Shown one piece after another: positions 34,317-44,011 of a stretch of DNA of 64,000 nt. The notes beneath the pieces were generated by a model. The model was given only the letters and a program-made list of their open reading frames with translations. It made no database searches and was not told where the DNA came from. The DNA is from Schaalia radingae (GTDB lineage: Bacteria; Actinomycetota; Actinomycetes; Actinomycetales; Actinomycetaceae): positions 2,356,001 through 2,420,000 of the forward strand of contig NZ_LT629792.1 of NCBI RefSeq assembly GCF_900106055.1, read 5' to 3'. Position 1 is the stretch's first letter, and every line of letters starts with the position of its first letter. The position numbers and the translations under genes are program-made.

Positions 34317-34522
34317 TTGCCTCACCGCCGATTTTCCGTTGGATGCCGTCCTGCAGGCACAGCGCGGCTACCGGAACAATTCTCTCTGATGCCGGAGCCA
34401 CTGTCACGAACTTCATGGGCTGCTGTGAAGTCGTACCTCGTCGTCCACGCTTCACATGTGCATCGCCCCGAGTTCCTGCGCGGCTTTCGCATGTGACATC
34501 GGGCGTGGAGCTACCACACAGA

Positions 34523-34564
34523 TTGCAAAGCACGCTTGACAGTTTTTGCAAAGCTTACTAGTCT
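34523..34564 (+). promoter_or_regulatory. Promoter with paired TTGCAAAGC repeats
   Basis: TTGACA at 34536-34541, a 17-base gap and TAGTCT at 34559-34564 form a strong promoter for the XRE-type gene starting at 34602. The 9-bp direct repeat TTGCAAAGC occurs at 34523-34531 and 34546-34554 (23-bp spacing), one copy upstream of the -35 and one in the spacer. This is a likely autoregulatory operator. Confidence 0.65.
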
Positions 34565-34601
34565 TTTTTGTGTCGGAATGCTTCACAGTGACAGGAGCAA
34601 G

Positions 34602-34811
34602 ATGCGAACACAGATCCCGAAACTACGCAAAGAACGCAAGCTTTCACAGGAAGACCTTGCTCTGGCAGTCGGCGTCACACGGCAAACAATCACCTCAATT
34701 GAAACCGGTAAATACGTGGCGTCCCTGCCGCTGGCATACAAAATCGCCCACTACTTCGGCCTCACAATCGAGAACGTTTTCGACTTCACAGACCTGGAGA
34801 AAACAACATGA
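34602..34811 (+). CDS. XRE-family helix-turn-helix regulator
   Basis: A 69-residue DNA-binding protein made only of a Cro/C1-type helix-turn-helix: IPKLRKERKLSQEDLALAV followed by TRQTITSIETGKYVASLPLA. It belongs to the short YozG/Cro-like group that commonly controls an adjacent membrane protein gene. ATG at 34602 is chosen because AGGAG lies at 34593-34597; a longer in-frame start is not supported. Its stop overlaps the start of the membrane protein gene by four bases. It probably represses its own promoter through the TTGCAAAGC repeats. Confidence 0.9.
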   Translation: MRTQIPKLRKERKLSQEDLALAVGVTRQTITSIETGKYVASLPLAYKIAHYFGLTIENVFDFTDLEKTT

Positions 34812-35254
34812 ACGAACTCGAACAATACCGCACAGAACTCAAGAAGCGCCACAGCCTGGCTCTGATCTTTGTCATCGCCGGCCTCGCATTGAGTTTCTTC
34901 GGAAACTTAATACTGCGCGCAAACATCCCGGATGCACCGATCGTCAACATCATCACCGCAGCAGGAATTGTTTTCGAACTCATCTGCGTCGGCTACATGA
35001 GTTTCAACCTCAGCAAAATGCGCAATGACAGTACCTTGAGGCAAGCCTATATCCGTGAAACTGATGAGCGTGAAGCCGCCATTCGCGCTCATTCAGGCAG
35101 ACCCATTGTCACCGTGCTGTCGATGACACTCGTCGGCGCGTCATTCATCGTCGGCGCCTTCAGTATCCCGGCATTCATCGCTCTTCAATGCGCGGCCGCA
35201 TTCCAACTTATCGTTGCATTCGTCCTTACCGGATACTGGAGTCGCAAACTCTGA
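34808..35254 (+). CDS. Small four-helix membrane protein, partner of the XRE regulator
   Basis: A 148-residue membrane protein with four hydrophobic segments: LALIFVIAGLALSFFGNLIL, APIVNIITAAGIVFELICVG, VTVLSMTLVGASFIVGAFSI and IALQCAAAFQLIVAFVLTGY. A charged cytoplasmic loop (YIRETDEREAAIRAHSG) lies in the middle. This XRE plus DUF2178-like membrane protein layout is common in Firmicutes and Actinobacteria, but the function is not established. It is translated by coupling to the regulator gene (ATGA overlap). Confidence 0.75.
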   Translation: MNELEQYRTELKKRHSLALIFVIAGLALSFFGNLILRANIPDAPIVNIITAAGIVFELICVGYMSFNLSKMRNDSTLRQAYIRETDEREAAIRAHSGRPIVTVLSMTLVGASFIVGAFSIPAFIALQCAAAFQLIVAFVLTGYWSRKL

Positions 35255-35330
35255 GCTGGTGCGTCAGACAACAGGGCCGGCGTCACACACCCCTTCGCCT
35301 TCAGCATACTACCCAGTATTGAGCTGGTGA

Positions 35331-37312
35331 TCAGGCTTTGCGGCGTCGGATAACCATGGCGCTGCCAGCAAGCAGCATCATCACGCCTGCTGCCATCTGA
35401 ACGTATCCGTCAGCTCACCCAGTGCTGGCAAGTTTCCGCGCAGAATAGCTCGGCTGGACCGAATCTCCCGGGTCGACACCTGGCTTTGGTTGAGGGTCGG
35501 GAGCAGGTTCAGAGTCACGCGTCGTCCACTGAGCGTATAGTGTCATGTCCTCGGTCACCGGAGTAGTGCCTGTGAAGTTCGTGCCTTTCCCATCGCGTTG
35601 AGTATTCCACCCATTGAATTTGTAGTGGACACCGTCAACCTCCATTGAAGCAGGCAATGTCGGCATGCTCTGATCAGTTAATGAGTCAGCCTCAATACCC
35701 TTCTTGTGCACAACATTGATCGTGCCGAGGTCTTTTTCAGCAGCACCAGGAGGTGTGTTCTCATCGAAGCTCACCTTGTTGAAGGCAAATGTCACGTCCA
35801 CGTTGTTGGCTTGCACCGGGCCAAGCAGGAGCTTGCCTCCAAGGGATTGTCCAAAGACGTTCACTACGGAAGCCTTCACCACGCCCTCAGCATTCCAGTG
35901 ACCTGAATCGGATCTGCTTCGCCATTGGCGATCTTCAGGGCATCTTCTGGGCTGACAGTGAGCGGAGCGCTCGAATCGTCAAGCATCAGGCGCTGCATCT
36001 TGGCGATCTTCTCATAGGTCGCAGGAATGCGGTCACCACCAGGCGCTTGGTCATATCCGGTTCGGGTACGAGTACGAACCACGATTTCGTGGACGGGAAC
36101 ACGTTCGCCAGCGGCATTCGTCATCCACGGGACAATTTCGATGATCGTGTCTGGATTATTGTTTTCTGCGAAGTCTATTGCCGTCTTGCCATCCGCAACG
36201 AGGGAAACCCCATATTTCCCGCCGGGATTGTCCTTATCCCCCATCGCAACTTCACTGCCATCGGCGTTCGTTGCGGCGTAGACAGCGATCGGACGGAATG
36301 TGTAGCTGGAGAACTTGATCTTCATCCGCTCCGGCATCACGATGCGTTCGTCGAGCTTGACGCGCATATCGACGTGGGTCGCCTTGGCTGTTCTGTTCGC
36401 CAACTGACTCCAGTCAGAACCGTTATCCAACGCACCTACTATCGGATCTTTGTAGACAGTAATCGAGGTGAACGGAGGCATCGAAAACTGCGCCTCATAA
36501 GAAACCTGGTAACCATCGGTACGGTCGTCGTAGTAAGCGGTTGTGGTTGGCATATCGCCTTCGACTTCAAATTTCTTGATGTCGGAGTCAGGCGCTGTTT
36601 GCTCACCGCTCTTGCCGCAGTTGATGGTTGCCATCGACGTGGTATCCAGGCCGACGTAGTCGGTATTGGATACGTAGATAGCGTGCAGGGTCTGAGGCGC
36701 GGTTCCGGCTGGGAAAATGTCGCCAACCTTCTGGCTCGCAAAGTAGAACGGACTGTCTTCCGAATATTTCTTAAGATCCTTGAACTTCGGATCTGGAGAC
36801 CACCCGAGGAAGTACATCCTGAAAGGCCACTGATTGATATCGGTCTGTACACCCTGCGTACCGAGAACCGCTTCCGGGTCAGTGAAGGTTTGCTTCGCCT
36901 GCACATTCTCACCGTACATAGAGGTGATCTGGACACTGTAAGGCGCGGCCTCCGAGGACTCTGCAGGTGGAGCTGCCGCTTCACGCGCAGACGTATCGTT
37001 CGGTTCGACTGAAACAGCAGTATCTTCTGCCGGGGCAGGAGCACCCTCTTCAGAAGTCGGAGCAGCTTCTGAGGCATGAGCCGCCTCCGCAGGAGCCGCT
37101 TCAGGATCGACAGGTGACGGGCTCGGCTGACCGGCATCAGATGCCGGCTCGCTGGATTCCACAGCAGGATCAGCGGCAGCGGCATCACTTCCATCACCAT
37201 CTGCCCACGTCACTGGGGTGATGCCACACATCAGCAGGAGAGCCAACAACAAACTAACACTTGAAAAATGTATGACAGGATACACGGACTTTGTGTGTGA
37301 CAACATCCTCAT
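35331..37312 (-). pseudogene. LAxTG cell-wall surface protein, broken by frameshift and stop
   Basis: An Ala/Glu/Pro-rich surface protein. The signal peptide is MRMLSHTKSVYPVIHFSSVS followed by a hydrophobic core ending at TWA, with AGGGA four bases before ATG 37312. After a ~100-residue low-complexity tether comes a beta-rich region. A one-base loss near 35885 separates DPIQVTG from NAEGVVKASVVNVFG. The second part contains an InlB B-repeat-like unit (FNGWNTQRDGKGTNFTGTTP to LYAQW). The sorting motif is KLASTG, but a TGA (35415-35417) directly follows the Gly. Beyond it the same frame encodes ADGYVQMAAGVMMLLAGSAM and RRRKA, the missing membrane anchor. The gene cannot yield an anchored protein. 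Confidence 0.82.
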
Positions 37313-37406
37313 GAGGTCCCTTTTTTTCAAAGGGAGTCAGAATCTGGACCCGGATATCGTACACTCAGCAATACTCCGGCATTAGCCCAATATTCGTCGC
37401 CACGAC

Positions 37407-37439
37407 ACAAAAAGCGCTCATTGTGAATCACAATGAGCG
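37407..37439 (-). terminator. Rho-independent terminator after tRNA-Ala
   Basis: On the minus strand an 11-bp perfect stem (CGCTCATTGTG / CACAATGAGCG at 37415-37439) with a 3-base loop is followed by a run of five T. It begins five bases after the 3' end of tRNA-Ala and terminates that transcript. Confidence 0.88.
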
Positions 37440-37444
37440 TCCAG

Positions 37445-37520
37445 TGGTGGAGCTAGTGGGACTCGAACCCACGACCCCCTGCTTGCAAAGCAGGTGCGCT
37501 ACCAGCTGCGCCATAGCCCC
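37445..37520 (-). tRNA. tRNA-Ala (anticodon TGC)
   Basis: A 76-base tRNA with acceptor stem GGGGCTA / TAGCTCC, D-arm GGCGCAGCTGGTAGCGC, anticodon stem CCTGC / GCAGG around TTTGCAA (anticodon TGC), T-arm GTGGGTTCGAGTCCCAC and an encoded CCA end. It reads GCA and other Ala codons. A terminator follows at once. Confidence 0.96.
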
Positions 37521-37598
37521 GTTATTGAGTTCCTACCGTACCTGACGGTGACAGCTCCAGACAACCGCCCAGAAAGCGGTCGGGTCGGGTCGCCGTCG

Positions 37599-37751
37599 TT
37601 AATGAGCGGTGGAAGATTCCGGCTCATATTCGTCGGTGACGGACCTCCACAGATCAGCGTTATTGGACAGGTCCTGAGCAATTTGACGAACGACAATCCC
37701 CGCTATCGCAGCACCGGCAAGCGCCGCAATGGTCGTGATCGCCTTCTTCAC
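37599..37751 (-). CDS. DLW-39 family small protein
   Basis: A 50-residue protein between the two tRNA genes. From GTG at 37751 it reads MKKAITTIAALAGAAIAGIV, an N-terminal hydrophobic helix, then RQIAQDLSNNADLWRSVTDE, which contains the eponymous D-L-W motif of the actinobacterial DLW-39 family, and ends ESSTAH. GGGAGG lies about seven bases upstream; an in-frame ATG five codons earlier overlaps it and is less likely. Proteins of this family are regularly encoded near gyrA and these tRNAs in actinobacteria. Function is unknown; a single-pass membrane protein is likely. Confidence 0.88.
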   Translation of the reverse strand: MKKAITTIAALAGAAIAGIVVRQIAQDLSNNADLWRSVTDEYEPESSTAH

Positions 37752-37784
37752 CGCTCCGCCTCCCATTCAGCTGAGTGTGGACAG

Positions 37785-37858
37785 TGGGCCTAGCTGGACT
37801 CGAACCAGCGACCTCAGTCTTATCAGGACTGCGCTCTAACCAACTGAGCTATAGGCCC
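37785..37858 (-). tRNA. tRNA-Ile (anticodon GAT)
   Basis: A 74-base tRNA with acceptor stem GGGCCTA / TAGGCCC, D-arm AGCTCAGTTGGTTAGAGC, anticodon loop CTGATAA (anticodon GAT), T-arm GCTGGTTCGAGTCCAGC and discriminator A. CCA is not encoded. It follows the gyrA-DUF3566 genes, as in many actinobacteria. Confidence 0.96.
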
Positions 37859-37980
37859 ATCCGCGCCCCAAGGGCACCGAACTATCGTACCCGAGCATCG
37901 GTGCGACAACAAAACGAGAGCCTAGTGACGTCTATGACATTCACCGACACCACAGTCGCCATCTTCCACCGCTCGCGCCT

Positions 37981-38385
37981 CTACTCATCCATCAAGGACA
38001 CGCGCACCCCGCCCACCAATGAGGCGATGATGTTGTACAGGAACGCACCCAGCGTCGACATCGCCGTGATCATGATGACGTTGGCCACCGCCGCAATGGT
38101 CGCGTAGGACAGCACCTTCGACAAATGCAGGTACTCCATGAGCGTGACGAAACGTTCCGCGCTCAGATTCTTGAGGAATTCCTCAATGTCGCCGAAAACG
38201 TGCATGGAGTCGAGCATCAGCCACAACACCAGGGTGGCGAACACCAACGCTATCCCCAGCGCCACGGACAACAGGAAACCAACCTTCATGACTGACCACG
38301 GGTCCACGCGCGCTACCGACAGGTCGACTCTGCGCGGTACATCCTCATCCAGGATCGGCTGATCGAGGTCTTCAAGATCGCTCAT
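37981..38385 (-). CDS. DUF3566 family membrane protein
   Basis: A 134-residue protein with two membrane segments ([20 protein letters not shown] and a second at [20 protein letters not shown]) after an acidic N-terminus. [20 protein letters not shown] and [14 protein letters not shown] are the conserved ends of DUF3566, a family almost always encoded beside gyrA in actinobacteria. Its role is unknown. The start overlaps the gyrA stop by four bases, so it belongs to the gyrase transcript. It is followed by tRNA-Ile. Confidence 0.92.
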   Translation of the reverse strand: MSDLEDLDQPILDEDVPRRVDLSVARVDPWSVMKVGFLLSVALGIALVFATLVLWLMLDSMHVFGDIEEFLKNLSAERFVTLMEYLHLSKVLSYATIAAVANVIMITAMSTLGAFLYNIIASLVGGVRVSLMDE

Positions 38386-40967
38386 TGCTCGTCCTCCTCA
38401 GTTTCTGCACTTGACGCTACAGGCTCATCAGCCTCTTGTGCAGCTGATTCGTCGGCGGTTTCATCAACGGCCTCATCTTCGTCATCCTCCGTGTGACGCG
38501 TAATCGCAATAATGCGGTCATCGTCATCCGGGCGAGCGAAAATGACACCCATAGTGTTGCGCCCGGTGGCACGCACGTCGGACGCGTTGATTTGGACAAG
38601 TTTACCGGATTCGGTAATCACCATGACATTCTCGTCACTGTCGACAACGAGGGCGCCCACCAGTGCACCTCGTTCATCCACCAAGTTGCCTACTCGCACG
38701 CCGAAAATGCCGCGACCCTTCACAGGATATTCGCTCAACGGGGTGCGCTTCGCGTAGCCACCATCTGTGACGATCAGCAGGTCCGCACCCTCGCGCACAA
38801 CTTCCATCGCCAGCAGCTCATCGCCGTCACGGAACTTCATGCCGCGCACACCCGACGTGCCGCGCCCCATCGGACGCAGCTGCTCATCGCTGGCAGTAAA
38901 TCGCACCGCTTGCCCCTTACGGGACACCAGGATCAGATCATCATCAGCGTTCACCAGCTGAGCAGACACCTGCTGATCAGGCTCTCCGTTGTCATCATCA
39001 CGCAAGTTGATCGCAATAATGCCGCCGGTTCTGGCACTGTCGTATTCCGACAGGCGCGTTTTCTTCACCAGACCGGACCGTGTGGCCAGCACCAGGTAGT
39101 CAGCCTCGTCGTAGTCGTGAATAGCCAGGACCTGTGCAATGCGCTCATCGGGTTGGAACGCAAGCAGATTCGCAACGTGCTGACCGCGGGAGGTGCGACC
39201 GCCCTCCGGAATCTCATACGCTTTCGCGCGGTAAACACGACCCAGGTTCGTGAAGAACAGCAGCCACTGGTGCGTGGTTGTGACAAAGAAATGCTCCACC
39301 ACATCATCGCCCTTGAGCTGAGTGCCGCGCACACCTTTGCCGCCGCGTTTTTGCGAACGGTAATTGTCGGTGCGGGTACGTTTGGCGAAACCGTCACGGG
39401 TGATGGTCACCACCACGTCCTCTTCGGGGATGAGGTCCTCCATCGACATTTCGCCCGCGTACGGCACGATCGTGGTGACACGCTCATCACCGTAGCGCTC
39501 GACAATCTCCGCCAGCTCGGTGGACACAATGTCGCGCTGGCGTTGCGGGGTGGCCAGGATGTCTTCCAGGTCGGCCACATGGTCACGCAACTGTGCGTGC
39601 TCGTCCAGAATCTTCTGACGTTCGAGGGCGGCCAGGCGACGCAACTGCAGTGCCAAAATGGCATCAGACTGCGCTTCATCAATGTTGAGCAGGTCCATCA
39701 GGCCGGTGCGCGCATCGTCGGCTGTTGGAGAGCGACGAATCAGCGCAATCACTTCATCGAGGGCATCGAGCGCCTTGAGGTAGCCTTCCAGAATGTGCAG
39801 GCGTTCGCGCGCCTTGTTCAAACGGAAGCGAGTGCGCCGCTCAATGACTTCGATCTGGTGTCTGATCCAGTGACGGATAAATCCATCCAGCGACAGTGTG
39901 CGCGGCACGCCGTCCACCAGGGCGAGCATATTCGCCGGGAACGAGTCCTGCAGCTGCGTGCGCTTGTACAAGTTGTTCAGGACAACTTTGGCAACCGCGT
40001 CGCGTTTGAGAACCATGATCAGGCGCGTGCCTGAACGGCCCGACGTTTCGTCACGGATATCCGCAATACCCTGGATCTGGCCGGCCTTGACCATGTCGGC
40101 AATTTTCTGGACCAGGTTATCGGGGTTGACCTGGTAAGGCAGCGCCTTGACAACCAGGCACGTGCGGCCATGGATTTCCTCAACCTCGACAATGGCGCGC
40201 TGAATAATCGAGCCGCGGCCAGTGCGGTAGGCATCCTCAATGCCCTTGCGACCCAGGATCGTCGCACCGGAAGGAAAATCCGGGCCCTTGATGCGTTCCA
40301 TGAGAGCTGCCAGCAGTTCTTCACGCGTGGCATCAGGATGCTCAAGTGCCCACTGCACACCCTCGGCCACCTCACGCAGGTTATGCGGCGGGATGCGCGT
40401 GGCCATACCCACGGCAATACCTTCCGACCCGTTGATCAGCAGGTTCGGAATACGCGACGGCAGGATCGTAGGCTCCTGGGTGCGCCCATCGTAGTTGTCC
40501 TGGAAGTCAACAGTGTCTTCATCAATGTCGCGCACCATTTCCATCGCCAGGGGCGCCATCTTACATTCGGTATAACGAGGGGCAGCAGGCCCCAGGTTAC
40601 CGGGAGAACCAAAGTTACCCTGACCGGCAATGAGCGGGTAACGCATTGACCACGGCTGGATGAGGCGAGCCAAAGCGTCATACACGGAGCTGTCACCGTG
40701 AGGGTGGTAGTGCGCCAACACGTCACCGACGACGCGCATGCACTTGTAGAAACCTGCATTGGGGCGGTATCCGCCGTCGTACATGGCATACAGGATGCGG
40801 CGGTGAACCGGCTTGAGGCCGTCTCGCACGTCCGGAAGGGCGCGGCCCACAATGACCGACATGGCGTAATCAAGGTACGACCTCTTCATTTCCATTTCGA
40901 GGTCGACTTGATCAATCCGTCCGTGCGGAGCGGTTGATTCAATCTCTGTGGTGGGCTCGTCACTCAC
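38382..40967 (-). CDS. gyrA: DNA gyrase subunit A
   Basis: An 861-residue type II topoisomerase subunit that breaks and rejoins DNA to introduce negative supercoils, with GyrB. The active-site Tyr lies in [13 protein letters not shown]. The quinolone-determining stretch reads [16 protein letters not shown], so Ser and Asp are present at the positions equivalent to E. coli 83 and 87, the susceptible state. The C-terminal domain shows repeated beta-pinwheel blades, including the GyrA box [16 protein letters not shown] ~45-residue acidic tail ([20 protein letters not shown]) closes the protein. Length is normal. It lies 72 bases downstream of gyrB and overlaps the DUF3566 gene. Confidence 0.98.
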   Translation of the reverse strand: MSDEPTTEIESTAPHGRIDQVDLEMEMKRSYLDYAMSVIVGRALPDVRDGLKPVHRRILYAMYDGGYRPNAGFYKCMRVVGDVLAHYHPHGDSSVYDALARLIQPWSMRYPLIAGQGNFGSPGNLGPAAPRYTECKMAPLAMEMVRDIDEDTVDFQDNYDGRTQEPTILPSRIPNLLINGSEGIAVGMATRIPPHNLREVAEGVQWALEHPDATREELLAALMERIKGPDFPSGATILGRKGIEDAYRTGRGSIIQRAIVEVEEIHGRTCLVVKALPYQVNPDNLVQKIADMVKAGQIQGIADIRDETSGRSGTRLIMVLKRDAVAKVVLNNLYKRTQLQDSFPANMLALVDGVPRTLSLDGFIRHWIRHQIEVIERRTRFRLNKARERLHILEGYLKALDALDEVIALIRRSPTADDARTGLMDLLNIDEAQSDAILALQLRRLAALERQKILDEHAQLRDHVADLEDILATPQRQRDIVSTELAEIVERYGDERVTTIVPYAGEMSMEDLIPEEDVVVTITRDGFAKRTRTDNYRSQKRGGKGVRGTQLKGDDVVEHFFVTTTHQWLLFFTNLGRVYRAKAYEIPEGGRTSRGQHVANLLAFQPDERIAQVLAIHDYDEADYLVLATRSGLVKKTRLSEYDSARTGGIIAINLRDDDNGEPDQQVSAQLVNADDDLILVSRKGQAVRFTASDEQLRPMGRGTSGVRGMKFRDGDELLAMEVVREGADLLIVTDGGYAKRTPLSEYPVKGRGIFGVRVGNLVDERGALVGALVVDSDENVMVITESGKLVQINASDVRATGRNTMGVIFARPDDDDRIIAITRHTEDDEDEAVDETADESAAQEADEPVASSAETEEDEQ

Positions 40968-41039
40968 GATGAAACTCTCCTTGGTCCCTGATCAGTAGGT
41001 TGTTGACGATGGTCGGATCACTGTCGTTGCGCCGCGGCG

Positions 41040-43076
41040 CTAGGCGTCAATGAATCGCACATCCTGAGCGTTTCGTTGAATAAACGAACGCCTGGATTCC
41101 ACGTCATCACCCATCAGCAGGGTGAAGATTTGGTCGGCAGCTGCTGCTTCGCCCACCTCGACTTGCTTCAAAATTCGGTGCGCAGGATCCATCGTGGTTT
41201 CCCACAATTCCTGGTCGTTCATCTCACCCAGGCCCTTGTAACGCTGGATGCCACCGTGCTTGGGCAGGCGATGACCGGCCTTGAGTCCTTCAGTAAGACA
41301 GTCGTCACGCTCCTTGTCCGAATACACGTATTCGTGCGGAGCATTCGTCCACTTGAGTCGATACAGCGGAGGTGTCGCTAGGTACACGTAGCCTTGCTCC
41401 ACCAGTGGTCTCATATAGCGGTACAGGAACGTCAGCAGCAAGGTCGCGATGTGCTGGCCATCCACGTCAGCATCTGACATCAGCACGATCTTGAAGTAGC
41501 GCAACTTGTTGATGTCAAACTCTTCACCAATGCCGGTGCCCAGGGCGCTGATGAGAGACTGGATCGTCTCAGAGTTCAGCGCGCGGTCAAGGCGAGCCTT
41601 TTCAACGTTCAGGATCTTGCCGCGAAGTGGCAAAATCGCCTGGTGTTCCGGGTCGCGCCCACCGACGGCACTACCACCTGCCGAGTCACCCTCGACAATG
41701 AAGATTTCACACACTGAGGGGTCTTTGGATGAGCAGTCGCGCAACTTCGTCGGCATCGACAGCGTGTCCAGGGCGGTTTTGCGCCGAGTGGCTTCACGGG
41801 CCTTGCGTGCCGCGACGCGCGCCAACTGAGCCTGCTGACCTTTCATGATGATCGCCTTGGCGTCGGCAGGATGCGCATCGAACCAGTCCTGCAGGTGCTG
41901 GTAGACCTGCTGCTGGACGAATGTGCGGGCTTCTGTGTTCCCCAGCTTGGTCTTGGTCTGGCCTTCGAACTGCGGTTCGGTCAGCTTGATGGAGATCACC
42001 GCCGTCAGACCTTCACGCACATCTTCACCGGACAGGTTTTCGTCCTTGTCCTTGAGGATTCCGCGCTCCTTGGCATAACGGTTGATCACCGTGGTCAGTG
42101 CCGTGCGGAAGCCCTCTTCGTGTGTGCCGCCTTCGGTCGTATTGATCGTGTTGGCGTAGGTGTGCAGGCTCGACGAGTACGCCGTTGTCCACTGCATCGC
42201 AATTTCCAGCGACATCGTGCCCGGATCGTTTTCAGCTTCAAAATCAATGATCTCGGAGTTAATGACGTCAGTCTTGCGGCTCGAATCCAGGAATTCCACG
42301 TAGTCGCGCAAGCCATGTTCATACATGTAGGACACGCGGCGGAACCCTGGAACAGGATCGTCAGCTGGGCCTTCGTCATCCCCGGTGATCTCGTCGCCCT
42401 CGTCCTGAACCCAGGGGCGCTCATCGGTCAGCGTGATGCGCAGCCCCTTATTGAGGAACGCCATCTGCTGGAAGCGGTGACGCAGCGTCTCAAAGTCAAA
42501 CTCAGTGGACTCGAAGATCTGTGGATCTGGATAGAACACCTGGGTAGTGCCCGTTTCGTCGGTTTCCTCGCCACGTTCGAGCTCAGAGACCACTGCCCCA
42601 CCATCGGCAAAGGACATGCGCCACACGTACCCCTGTCGACGCACCTCAGTATCAACCCGGGTGGACAAAGCGTTCACGACGGAAATACCCACGCCATGCA
42701 GACCGCCGGAAACAGCGTACCCGCCGCCTCCGAACTTGCCTCCGGCGTGCAGAATCGTCATGACGACCTCAACAGTTGGTCGCCCCTCGGTGGGGTGAAT
42801 ATCCACTGGAATACCGCGCCCGTTGTCGACTACCTTCAGGCCGCCATCAGCCTGGATCGTCACCTCGATGTGGTCGGCATATCCAGCCAAAGCTTCGTCA
42901 ACGGAGTTGTCGACCACTTCATACACCAGATGGTGCAAGCCGCGTTCTCCCGTTGAACCGATATACATGCCAGGCCGCTTACGAACAGCCTCCAGACCTT
43001 CCAGAACGGTGATGTCTGATGCCCCGTAATGCCCCTGGTCCTCATTTGGCTGGGAATTGATCCCTTCGTCCGCCAC
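41040..43076 (-). CDS. gyrB: DNA gyrase subunit B
   Basis: A 678-residue ATPase subunit of gyrase. The GHKL ATP site shows [19 protein letters not shown] and [14 protein letters not shown]. The TOPRIM domain carries [30 protein letters not shown] and [13 protein letters not shown] (the Mg-binding D-x-D). The C-terminus has the GyrA-binding motif [20 protein letters not shown]. Translation starts at GTG 43076, preceded by GGGGAG. The 215 bases upstream, before the dciA gene, contain an AT-rich stretch (43165-43220) that probably holds the gyrBA promoter. Confidence 0.98.
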   Translation of the reverse strand: MADEGINSQPNEDQGHYGASDITVLEGLEAVRKRPGMYIGSTGERGLHHLVYEVVDNSVDEALAGYADHIEVTIQADGGLKVVDNGRGIPVDIHPTEGRPTVEVVMTILHAGGKFGGGGYAVSGGLHGVGISVVNALSTRVDTEVRRQGYVWRMSFADGGAVVSELERGEETDETGTTQVFYPDPQIFESTEFDFETLRHRFQQMAFLNKGLRITLTDERPWVQDEGDEITGDDEGPADDPVPGFRRVSYMYEHGLRDYVEFLDSSRKTDVINSEIIDFEAENDPGTMSLEIAMQWTTAYSSSLHTYANTINTTEGGTHEEGFRTALTTVINRYAKERGILKDKDENLSGEDVREGLTAVISIKLTEPQFEGQTKTKLGNTEARTFVQQQVYQHLQDWFDAHPADAKAIIMKGQQAQLARVAARKAREATRRKTALDTLSMPTKLRDCSSKDPSVCEIFIVEGDSAGGSAVGGRDPEHQAILPLRGKILNVEKARLDRALNSETIQSLISALGTGIGEEFDINKLRYFKIVLMSDADVDGQHIATLLLTFLYRYMRPLVEQGYVYLATPPLYRLKWTNAPHEYVYSDKERDDCLTEGLKAGHRLPKHGGIQRYKGLGEMNDQELWETTMDPAHRILKQVEVGEAAAADQIFTLLMGDDVESRRSFIQRNAQDVRFIDA

Positions 43077-43291
43077 TCACCGGCTCCCCTCATTGTGATG
43101 GTGCTGTGCACCGCGGGCTGGCTGCCCTCCCGGAAAATTCCGGGACCGTGTGTCCACATGACACACTACTCATAATCTGTTTATATTTTACCAAAAAACA
43201 GGGTTTTTCGACTTGATTTCACGTTGGTGCAGGCCCTACTAAAGTACTCGTGAGCTGCGAAAATACAGGTTTTGATGAAGTGTGGGAGGGG

Positions 43292-44011
43292 TCACCCATA
43301 CGTGTCACGCACACCTCTGCCCTTCACTGACCATCGGCCCTTGTTCCAGGAGGGGGCCGACGGGCCGCGGACGATGACCTGATCGACCACTCCGGCACCG
43401 ACTTCTTCGGCAATTCGGCGCTCAATATGAGGCAGAAGCAGCACGAGCTGTTTGGCCCACGCCGTTGATGAACAGCGCACAATGAGTGTGCGGTCATTGA
43501 AGGTTTCGATTGAACAGTGCTGGGCGACGTTGTCTCCAACAATCACTGGCCACTGCGCCATAACGGACCCCATCGCGGTCGAGGAATCCCACCCGCGGTC
43601 ATGCGTGGTCTTCTTAATGACACGTCCAATGGAGCGCGGTTCATTCCACCGCAAGCGACCAGAAGCCAGTCCCACACGTCCGGCGCGCCCAGCCCCGCTT
43701 CGATGCCGCAATGCCCACAGAGGTCCCAGCATGGCACGAGCTCGCAGTTCCTCGCGTGCATTGCGAGGTTCGAGGGTGACCTGACCACTGTGTGTATCAC
43801 CGTTCGATGCACCGGTGTCACCTGCACCAGCGTGAGCGCCATGGGCGAACTCATCGCGCTGAGTGCGCCCAGAAGAGCCGGCAGCGCGCGGATGAGTGCT
43901 GCGCGTGGCTCCCCGAGCCAGCATGGCACGCTGCATGCGAGCAGTGGCCTGCGCGATCACATCGGTGCGCTCACCATCAGAAAGCAGTCCGGAATTTTCA
44001 TTCACGCTCAA
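43292..44011 (-). CDS. dciA: DciA (DUF721) helicase-loading factor
   Basis: A 239-residue protein of the DciA/DUF721 family, which loads the replicative helicase DnaB in bacteria lacking DnaC. The conserved domain occupies the C-terminal half: WDSSTAMGSVMAQWPVIVGD, DRTLIVRCSSTAWAKQLVLL and LLPHIERRIAEEVG. The N-terminal ~120 residues are low-complexity and variable. The start is inside the recF coding end (14-base overlap), consistent with the classic dnaA-dnaN-recF-dciA-gyrB order of actinobacteria. Another start further in is possible because the N-terminus is not conserved. Confidence 0.9.
   Translation of the reverse strand: MSVNENSGLLSDGERTDVIAQATARMQRAMLARGATRSTHPRAAGSSGRTQRDEFAHGAHAGAGDTGASNGDTHSGQVTLEPRNAREELRARAMLGPLWALRHRSGAGRAGRVGLASGRLRWNEPRSIGRVIKKTTHDRGWDSSTAMGSVMAQWPVIVGDNVAQHCSIETFNDRTLIVRCSSTAWAKQLVLLLPHIERRIAEEVGAGVVDQVIVRGPSAPSWNKGRWSVKGRGVRDTYG

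Noticed and set aside
35789..37012. Plus-strand open frame of 407 codons over the surface protein gene
   Set aside because: Antisense to a gene with clear signal peptide and repeat domain; the composition is Arg/His-rich as expected for a shadow.
37445..37858. tRNA genes as integration site of the defence island
   Set aside because: No partial tRNA copy or integrase was found near the island, and the tRNAs are in their usual place next to gyrA.
38493..40034. Long plus-strand open frame (513 codons) over gyrA
   Set aside because: It is antisense to the fully conserved gyrA frame and has no recognisable domain; such frames are common opposite GC-rich genes.
41871..42956. Long plus-strand open frame over gyrB
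   Set aside because: Antisense shadow of gyrB with no protein-like motifs.
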